Origin: a virus | DNA length: 29,233 bases | IMG/VR virus record: IMGVR_UViG_3300030055_000029 | Span: 1-29,233 of that record | Reading direction: 5' to 3' (one strand) | In this document: piece by piece, positions 24,153 to 29,233 of the stretch | How the letters are laid out: every line of letters starts with the position of its first letter | How positions within the stretch are numbered: position 1 is the stretch's first letter | Notes under the pieces: generated by a model | Databases searched by the model: none | What the model was told of the DNA's origin: nothing | What the model saw: the letters and a program-made list of their open reading frames with translations, nothing else | Made by a program: the position numbers and the translations under genes

Positions 24153-24173
24153 TCATAGATTCTATGATATAAT
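24152..24173 (+). promoter_or_regulatory. Extended -10 promoter overlapped by an inverted repeat
   Basis: TGATATAAT at 24165-24173. ATCATAGA-T-TCTATGAT (24152-24168) is a perfect inverted repeat whose right arm runs into the -10, as an operator would. It serves the small gene at 24208, with a leader of about 28 bases. Confidence 0.6.
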
Positions 24174-24207
24174 TACTTTATCGATTAATCAACCTGGAGT
24201 ATTTAAA

Positions 24208-24366
24208 ATGGCATCAGCATTTGTTTCCCGTTCACCAGCCCCTCAATCCAAAGAACAAAAGAAGATTTCTTCTTTGGCTCAACGCCCAAGCAAAGCAGCA
24301 AATGAACGTGCTAAATCCGGTAAATGTGTTGTTCTTTATCGCAAACCAGATATGGTTCCTGCATAA
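24208..24366 (+). CDS. Small basic protein
   Basis: A 52-residue, Lys/Arg/Ser-rich product (opening MASAFVSRSPAPQSKEQKK) with its own promoter and CTGGAG seven bases or so ahead of the ATG. It looks disordered and could bind nucleic acid or a host protein. Early phage genes of this size are often host-takeover factors. No family recognised. Confidence 0.6.
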   Translation: MASAFVSRSPAPQSKEQKKISSLAQRPSKAANERAKSGKCVVLYRKPDMVPA

Positions 24367-24391
24367 TGAAAATAACCTGGTAAATTAATGA

Positions 24392-24418
24392 GATTCATGA
24401 TATAATACATCATGAATC
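24392..24418 (+). promoter_or_regulatory. Extended -10 promoter inside a 10-bp inverted repeat spanning the start codon
   Basis: GATTCATGAT (24392-24401) and ATCATGAATC (24409-24418) are perfect inverted arms with a 7-base spacer. Between and within them lie the -10 TATAAT (24401-24406) and the ATG at 24412. Predicted initiation is at about the ATG itself. Confidence 0.55.
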
Positions 24419-24741
24419 AAATTATCAAAAAACGCAAACGTCGCTCAGATAGGCTTCATATTTTATATATGCTGCAAAATCTGGTGACGTTAGAGTCGTA
24501 TGTTGGTGTTGCAGTATGCATAGACCGATCTGGTAAAGAGACTTTAGCTGCTAGATGGTCAAGGCATGTAGGACGAGCATTTAACCAAGACAAGAGCTGG
24601 AAACTTTGTGAGTCTATAAGGAACTACGGGCCAGAAGTATTTCACAAAGAGATCATTACTTTTGTCAGAGGAAAAGAAGCTGCATTTGCTCTTGAGACAG
24701 AAATTCGCAAACTTGATAAACCGGAACTGAACACACTATGA
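24412..24741 (+). CDS. Small GIY-YIG nuclease-like protein
   Basis: The 109 residues carry a compact GIY-YIG domain: HILYML (16-21) and SYVGVA (29-34) as the two strands, RW at 48-49, RNYG at 70-73, Glu95 as candidate metal ligand, and a closing PELNT. No DNA-binding extension is present, so it may be a minimal nuclease or a remnant. No Shine-Dalgarno is visible; starting at the next Met (20) would remove the first motif strand. It overlaps the following gene by ATGA. Confidence 0.7.
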   Translation: MNQIIKKRKRRSDRLHILYMLQNLVTLESYVGVAVCIDRSGKETLAARWSRHVGRAFNQDKSWKLCESIRNYGPEVFHKEIITFVRGKEAAFALETEIRKLDKPELNTL

Positions 24742-24938
24742 ATGATCTAAACCACATCCCAGTAAAAATGCATCAAGATGTTATTGCTGTTTATTGGCAG
24801 ATGCTTCGTGAATGTGAAAATAAAGCCCATGATGGAAATGATCCAATTCTTAAACACATGGTTGAATGCTGGTATCATCAGTGGAATGAATTTGCACAAG
24901 ACAACAAAAAGCCAGTTTGGGTTGAAAAATATCTGTAA
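24738..24938 (+). CDS. Small unknown protein
   Basis: A 66-residue protein coupled to the GIY-YIG gene by a four-base overlap. It is rich in Trp, His and Tyr, and helical (VIAVYWQMLRECENKAHDG, ECWYHQWNEF). Not recognised. It ends just before the next promoter. Confidence 0.6.
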   Translation: MNDLNHIPVKMHQDVIAVYWQMLRECENKAHDGNDPILKHMVECWYHQWNEFAQDNKKPVWVEKYL

Positions 24939-24951
24939 CCTGTGATATAAT
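24922..24951 (+). promoter_or_regulatory. Promoter with TTGAAA and extended -10
   Basis: TTGAAA at 24922-24927, an 18-base spacer and TATAAT at 24946-24951 preceded by TGA. It is the only member of the TGATATAAT set here with a good -35. The leader RNA begins with a 10-bp hairpin (24951-24976 approximately, one bulge) before the ATG at 24981. Confidence 0.65.
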
Positions 24952-24980
24952 ATCTTCTATCAAATGATAGAAAGATTGTT

Positions 24981-25621
24981 ATGAAACCAAGAGCCATTTT
25001 GAAACAAGACGTTCTTCCCGGTTTTACTCTTTTTACCCCAACTAAAGGGTATGAGAGAATCAAAACGATGTCTGTTGAAGAAGGTATCTATTTCATTAAA
25101 CATTATGACAGTACCAAATTAGTGTCTCTTGAAGGACCAGATGGTAAACCTCTATTGATTAAAGATTTGATGGACCCACAGGCCGGTCGAATTAAATTAT
25201 TCAAACGTGGTAAAACAACCTGCATTGGTTGTGGAATCCAAGGGAATCATTTTATGTTGAGCGACACATAAATGATAAGCGTGACGTTTTCACTTTGAAT
25301 CTGTATGGAATTAATTCATATGGTAAAGAAGTATTGATGACATGGGATCACATCATTCCAAAATCGCTTAATGGAAGCAACTCAGCTGAAAATGCGCAAT
25401 GTATGTGTGCATCATGTAATTCAAGAAAAGGAAACGTTCTTGAACTGTCTGAGATTTTGAAGATTGTTGCTAACCCTAAAATATTGAAGATGTATTCTTG
25501 GAATGCAAATCCAATTGCTAGTCAGACTAGTATTTTGGATACAGTTACGAAAATGAAAAAGACCGTTGAAATTATCTCAACTCAAATTAGGAACAATGAC
25601 AGATGCTTAATAAATCATTAA
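24981..25621 (+). pseudogene. HNH endonuclease split by a -1 frameshift
   Basis: Two frames together encode one HNH protein of about 213 residues. The first (24981-25271) carries the first Cys pair, TTCIGCGIQGNHF, then goes out of frame and stops. The -1 frame (open from 25229) continues YVERHINDKRDVFTLNLYG, then TWDHIIPKSLNGSNSAENAQ and CMCASCNSRKGN: the HNH core and second Cys pair. The join lies at CATTTTAT around 25249-25255, where a ribosome on TTT could slip back onto TTT. It may be a broken homing gene, a programmed frameshift, or a sequence error. The last 19 bases overlap the next gene. Confidence 0.75.
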
Positions 25622-26856
25622 AATGTTTTTCACAACTTTTTGTTGGTAGGAGATCATCTGGATCAGATGATGTTTTGGCTTTCGCTACACCATACGAAAC
25701 CAATGCCCAAGGGTTGAAGCGACAAGAAACCGTAAAATCGTGGATGCGATGCTACGATGAAAACAGTGAACAATACAAGAAACGCGTTTCTATTGTTGAC
25801 AATGTTCCACGTACTGGATTCAAGGTCACCGATGACATTAAAAGGGTCTATTGGGGCAGTGGCAATGTCGTGTTTCGGGTGATGGATCCAGATGGTTGGG
25901 AAATCGAAATTCAATCAAACAATCTCATGACATTGATAAGTGAAGTTGGTATCAATAAAGGTGGTGAAATTCCTGGTAAATGTATTTGGGTTAGAGATGG
26001 CGCATTGAATATTCTCCTTCACGAAAATAGTGAAGAGTTTAAAAACTTGATGATGAATGCTGAATCAATTTCAAATATCAAGAAATCCGATAGGGTCATT
26101 GGCTCAACATATCGTCTTAAAAATGGGTATGTGGGACAATATTTGGGTGAATGTTGGGTACAGGCATTGAGTAATGAAGGTAGTGAAAAAGGTAATTACA
26201 CTACCATTTTGCTTAATGGAAAAGAAAATGTGGCACTTAAGGAAGACCATCATTTTGTTCAGCAGAAATATGAAGCTATTTTCTTCGCTGATGAAAATGC
26301 TATCAGGTTTTATAAAACAGCCAACGTTATTGAACGCCTAGATGAAAAGGTAATTGATAAAGAAGATGCAATTTCATTCATCAATAGCATCTACACTAAA
26401 AAATATGCTGTTACTAATTACAATCACACGATCTTACGTGCTGTTCAATGTAAGATTGATAATCCTGTTATTTCATTATGTGATGTTACAGATGACGATG
26501 TTAAACAACTTAGCAAGAAAGTAACTGAATCATTTAAATTCCGCAAATCATTGTTTTATTTTCTACGAGGTGCTGATGTAGTTAAAGTACATGATAATGG
26601 AGAATATAGTTGGGGCGCACAATATGGACATCAGAATTTACTGTGTAATACCCCAGCTATCATCACTGAAAAACATATCACTTCAATGCACATCGATGAA
26701 TGGTATTCAGCACGCAGCTCTGGAATTAAGGATAATCAACGTCATAATGCTACTATCATTGAGAGTTATGAAAATGTCAAACAGGCTCAAGAAGCATTCT
26801 TAGAATTGGTCATCAACAAAAAGCTGAAAATAATTAAAGTGGTGGAGAAACAATGA
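25603..26856 (+). CDS. Unknown protein, 417 residues
   Basis: It starts inside the end of the HNH frame, with no clear Shine-Dalgarno at the ATG. A short early segment (DDVLAFATPYETNAQGLKRQ) has the look of a conserved phage motif. The rest alternates beta-rich and helical parts without membrane segments or a known catalytic motif. Its TGA overlaps the ATG of the AbrB-like gene. I do not recognise it. A start further in, such as ATG 25744, is possible. Confidence 0.65.
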   Translation: MLNKSLKCFSQLFVGRRSSGSDDVLAFATPYETNAQGLKRQETVKSWMRCYDENSEQYKKRVSIVDNVPRTGFKVTDDIKRVYWGSGNVVFRVMDPDGWEIEIQSNNLMTLISEVGINKGGEIPGKCIWVRDGALNILLHENSEEFKNLMMNAESISNIKKSDRVIGSTYRLKNGYVGQYLGECWVQALSNEGSEKGNYTTILLNGKENVALKEDHHFVQQKYEAIFFADENAIRFYKTANVIERLDEKVIDKEDAISFINSIYTKKYAVTNYNHTILRAVQCKIDNPVISLCDVTDDDVKQLSKKVTESFKFRKSLFYFLRGADVVKVHDNGEYSWGAQYGHQNLLCNTPAIITEKHITSMHIDEWYSARSSGIKDNQRHNATIIESYENVKQAQEAFLELVINKKLKIIKVVEKQ

Positions 26857-27215
26857 GTACCTTTACTGTCGAATTAGAAGTTAATGACAATGGCGATTTC
26901 ATATTGCCTATTCCACAAGAGATTATCGAGAAACTAAACCTTAAGGTTGGTGATTCCATTTATTGGGAACACACTGATAATGGAATTGCTCTTAACAAAT
27001 GTAAAGGCAAATCCAAGGAATATCAATGTGTCTATCTTGACTCCAGGTACACCCTCTGGCATGATGAACATGAACCTATTCTGTTCGAGACTGATGATCT
27101 CTCAGAGGCAATCGGTTATGTCTATGAACGATTTATGAAAGAACATAAAAGTATAGCAGTCTGGCAGCCATCGGCAAAACACTACAGAGAACATTATTTT
27201 ACTGAAATACCCTGA
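26853..27215 (+). CDS. SpoVT/AbrB-like domain protein
   Basis: Residues 5-47 fit the AbrB/MazE swapped-hairpin domain: a DNGDFILPIPQEIIEKL segment, LKVGDSIYWE, and NGIALNK. These domains bind DNA as dimers and are common in transcription regulators and antitoxins. Here a C-terminal extension of about 70 residues (aromatic-rich, CVYLDSRYTLWHDEHEP) replaces the short antitoxin tail, and no toxin partner is next to it. The start overlaps the upstream stop, with GGAG just before. It may be a phage regulator. Confidence 0.7.
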   Translation: MSTFTVELEVNDNGDFILPIPQEIIEKLNLKVGDSIYWEHTDNGIALNKCKGKSKEYQCVYLDSRYTLWHDEHEPILFETDDLSEAIGYVYERFMKEHKSIAVWQPSAKHYREHYFTEIP

Positions 27216-27230
27216 TTACTCGAAAAGCTG

Positions 27231-27239
27231 TGATATAAT
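27231..27239 (+). promoter_or_regulatory. Extended -10 promoter TGATATAAT
   Basis: Perfect TGnTATAAT 33 bases before the ATPase ATG at 27273; no good -35. The context CTGTGATATAATA is shared with the sites at 24943 and 28282. Confidence 0.6.
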
Positions 27240-27272
27240 AAACACTTATCAAATTTACTCTTAAGTTAAAAA

Positions 27273-28241
27273 ATGTCAAATACAGCACTTCTTTCCCTTG
27301 ATAGTCGCACAAACAAATGGACAGCAATTTATGCTGGTCAAGTGGTAGCAGCATCTTTCAGTAAGGACTATGTTGTTAACGGTATTAAAGAAGGTCGATG
27401 CGGTAAAGCCAAAAAGCTGAATGTGACAAACGTTCGAGAATTTGGAACCCCCGTTTTTGAACTTGATGCACCAACCATTGAATCCTCTGAACGTTTTAAC
27501 ATCAATGAACGTTTTGATTTTCTTTCTGATTTTGTCAGAATGGTTGCTACTGGAACTTCACCTTCTCTCATTGTTACGGGTGAAGGTGGTCTGGGTAAAA
27601 CATTCACAGTCAACAAAACGTTGGTTAAATGTGGAATGAAGAAGATCGATTCTGTCACTTCTGATGGAACCCCTACTGAAGTATGTGCTCACGGTGGAGA
27701 TTCAAAATCCTACGTTGTCATTAAAGGCTTCTCTACAGCTAAAGGTCTCTACCGAATCCTTTATGAAAACCGCAAGCGAATCATTATTTTTGATGATTGC
27801 GATGATGTTCTGAAGAACCCAACTGCACTGCTTATTCTTAAAGGTGCATTGGATAGTTATGAAGAACGTGTTGTTGATTGGCGGTCTGAAGGTTTCATGG
27901 ATGATGGTCTCCCTCGGTCCTTCATGTTTGAAGGTGGAGTTATCTTCATCAGCAATCTTCCTATCTATAAAGTTGATCAAGCAATCCGCTCTCGTGCAAT
28001 CTGTGTTGATGTGTCAATGACTGTTGATCAGAAAATCGAACGTATGGGTAACATCATCAAGTCTGGTGATTTTCTCCCAGATCACAGCGATGAGACTAAA
28101 GAAGCTGCTCTCGCATTCCTCACTCGGATGCGGAATGAAGCGAAGGAACTTTCTCTTCGTACTTTGATCTCTGTCACGAAGGTTGCAAGTCTCGGAGATA
28201 ACTGGGAACGTCGAGCAGAATACCTGTTGACTTCTGTCTAA
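27273..28241 (+). CDS. AAA-type ATPase, intein-free paralogue
   Basis: A 322-residue protein. Walker A GEGGLGKT is at 103-110, Walker B RIIIFDDCD at 169-177, a FISNLP sensor-like strand follows GGVIFI, and IRSRA supplies the arginine finger region. The C-terminal helical lid matches that of the 17877 ATPase. The first 60 residues are a distinct small domain (SLDSRTNKWTAIYAGQVV). The duplicated family occurs once with an intein and long N-terminal domain and once, here, in a short form. A phage-specific remodelling or DNA transaction ATPase is likely. Its codons are richer in G and C than adjacent small genes. Confidence 0.8.
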   Translation: MSNTALLSLDSRTNKWTAIYAGQVVAASFSKDYVVNGIKEGRCGKAKKLNVTNVREFGTPVFELDAPTIESSERFNINERFDFLSDFVRMVATGTSPSLIVTGEGGLGKTFTVNKTLVKCGMKKIDSVTSDGTPTEVCAHGGDSKSYVVIKGFSTAKGLYRILYENRKRIIIFDDCDDVLKNPTALLILKGALDSYEERVVDWRSEGFMDDGLPRSFMFEGGVIFISNLPIYKVDQAIRSRAICVDVSMTVDQKIERMGNIIKSGDFLPDHSDETKEAALAFLTRMRNEAKELSLRTLISVTKVASLGDNWERRAEYLLTSV

Positions 28242-28249
28242 AAATAAAA

Positions 28250-28285
28250 ATCACATAACCCAACACTAAACTTGGGTTATGTGAT
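28250..28285 (-). terminator. 14-bp hairpin between ATPase and next gene, terminator-like on the minus strand
   Basis: Bases 28250-28263 pair perfectly with 28272-28285 around an 8-base loop. The plus-strand 3' side is ATAATAAATC with no T run. On the minus strand the stem is followed by TTTTATTTTT. The right arm contains the TGAT of the next promoter, so it could also be an operator. Confidence 0.55.
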
Positions 28286-28290
28286 ATAAT
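28282..28290 (+). promoter_or_regulatory. Extended -10 promoter TGATATAAT overlapping the hairpin
   Basis: TGnTATAAT formed by the last bases of the 14-bp inverted repeat plus ATAAT. Transcription would begin near 28297, about 25 bases before the ATG at 28322. Confidence 0.6.
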
Positions 28291-28321
28291 AAATCATCTC
28301 AATAAATTTTGAAAGTTCAAA

Positions 28322-28681
28322 ATGTTTGCTAATCAATTTGTTCGTGTCACGAATGGTTTTACTGATCGTCAACGGCAGGCTGCCGAACTTCTTATTGCAG
28401 GAGTTGCCTTTCAAGAAGATGGTAAAACTTGGCATGTTATTAGCCATGATGGTGATGAAATTGGTAAGATGAGCACGTTCATTGTGAGTGAAACAACTCA
28501 CATGTTGAAAAAGGCTGGATTGAAACTGAATAACTCGGAGTTCTACAGAGGCCCACATGCCCACCCCTGCCCGCCCTTTCCTGGTGCACAAGTTGTTACT
28601 TTTGCACATAATGGATTTCCACGAGATGAGATGGAAACAATGATGAATCGTCGGTTCAAACGACCACTGACACTTATGTAA
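28322..28681 (+). CDS. Unknown protein with His/Pro/Cys-rich segment
   Basis: A 119-residue protein with its own promoter. A helical N-terminal half (QRQAAELLIAGVAF) leads to HVISHDGDEIG, and a GPHAHPCPPFPGA segment near 77-89 may bind metal. Weak Shine-Dalgarno. No family recognised. Confidence 0.65.
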   Translation: MFANQFVRVTNGFTDRQRQAAELLIAGVAFQEDGKTWHVISHDGDEIGKMSTFIVSETTHMLKKAGLKLNNSEFYRGPHAHPCPPFPGAQVVTFAHNGFPRDEMETMMNRRFKRPLTLM

Positions 28682-28692
28682 AAGGAATTTTT

Positions 28693-29091
28693 ATGACAGA
28701 AGTATATGCTCCATTTATTGCGGCCATGAAGAAGTTCGCCGAGGCACAGGAATTGATGTCTCGGGGTCCAGGTGATTTCTATGTTAAGCAAATGGTGGGG
28801 GCTTACATTTATTTGATGGAGAATTTTGCTCCATTCAAAGCAGGTGACAAAGTGGTTCTAGTTAAACTACTGTCTCCATTTCCTAGCGGTTGGGCACATT
28901 GTAAACACTTTATCAAAATTGGGGCAAAGTGTGAGGTACGTCATATCATCTGCGATGAAAATGGATTTATCGTAGAAGTAATGTTTGACGATGAAAGTTG
29001 GGTTGACAGCGCAGGTGGAATAAATCCAGTCGAAGAATTCAATAAACATACTTTCACTTTTAGAAGTGATTCGTTTTGTGAAGATTTCTAA
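28693..29091 (+). CDS. Unknown protein with SH3-like barrel features
   Basis: A 132-residue protein after AAAGGA, 11 bases beyond the previous stop and probably co-transcribed. Residues 1-45 are helical. From about 48, FKAGDKVVLVKL, then GAKCEVRHIICDENGFIVEV and MFDDESWVD, read like an SH3 or KOW-type barrel. No specific family is recognised. Confidence 0.65.
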   Translation: MTEVYAPFIAAMKKFAEAQELMSRGPGDFYVKQMVGAYIYLMENFAPFKAGDKVVLVKLLSPFPSGWAHCKHFIKIGAKCEVRHIICDENGFIVEVMFDDESWVDSAGGINPVEEFNKHTFTFRSDSFCEDF

Positions 29092-29102
29092 AGGTGACTC
29101 AG

Positions 29103-29233
29103 ATGAATGATATATGTGCATGCTTAGGTCCCAGAGATGATGAACCGTATTGTATGTGTGAAATGATTAGACGCGGTTTAAAGACCTCGAAAGATTATGA
29201 ATGGTCTCAAGAAGAAAAGGACCGTCTTACACT
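29103..29233 (+). CDS. Cys-rich small protein, cut by window end
   Basis: From the ATG at 29103, with AAGGTGA eight bases ahead, 43 codons are open to the window end. The start has paired cysteines (NDICACLG, EPYCMCEM) that could hold a metal, followed by a charged helix. The 3' end is missing. Not recognised. Confidence 0.5.
   Translation, partial: MNDICACLGPRDDEPYCMCEMIRRGLKTSKDYEWSQEEKDRLT

Noticed and set aside
25229-25621. Independent gene starting at TTG 25229
   Set aside because: Its first residues make no sense for an HNH protein and the missing Cys pair is in the upstream frame; treated as the second half of one frameshifted gene.

Overview
This window looks like part of a T4-related, AT-rich bacteriophage genome (myovirus type, Gram-negative host). 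The evidence is a very long fibre gene with a chaperone-type C terminus, exact TATAAATA late-promoter boxes, a clear homologue of T4 gp42 (dCMP hydroxymethylase), a T4 beta-glucosyltransferase-like gene, small genes packed end to end with ATGA overlaps, and several homing-type elements. The host cannot be named from the sequence.

Layout. (1) 1-3541, minus strand: the 5' 1180 codons of a tail-fibre gene ending in an S74-type chaperone domain; its last codons lie beyond base 1. (2) 3571-3603: two divergent late-promoter-like boxes. (3) 3633-7277, plus: a nucleotidyltransferase-fold protein and three tandem ADP-ribosyltransferase-like paralogues. All four begin with a short leader ending in LFE, like the capsid-targeting peptides of T4 Alt and the internal proteins. 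I infer a set of virion-packaged, injected effectors. (4) 7329-17713, plus: a compact nucleotide and DNA-modification region. It holds dCMP hydroxymethylase, five small genes (one interrupted by a stop), an Fe-S DinG/XPD-like helicase, an exported protein, a dNMP kinase, a BGT-like DNA glycosyltransferase, a YvcK/CofD-like plus HAD fusion, a sugar nucleotidyltransferase, guanylate kinase and a MazG-like NTP pyrophosphatase. Together these suggest hydroxymethylcytosine DNA carrying a sugar that may be made by phage enzymes.

(5) 17877-20756: an AAA-type ATPase with a 151-residue mini-intein exactly in its Walker A loop, then a free-standing GIY-YIG/NUMOD3 endonuclease. The endonuclease's ribosome binding site is buried in a hairpin whose 5' arm overlaps a late promoter, the control layout known from T4 I-TevI. 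(6) 20792-29233: probably early accessory genes, several led by an almost identical extended -10 promoter (TGATATAAT). They include a membrane coiled-coil protein with an SPFH/band-7 protein, a second nucleotidyltransferase-fold protein, a small GIY-YIG protein, a frameshifted HNH endonuclease, an AbrB-like protein, an intein-free paralogue of the ATPase, and unknowns.

Functions were assigned by reading motifs and from remembered family sequences; no database search was run. No tRNA, rRNA, CRISPR array or insertion sequence was seen.
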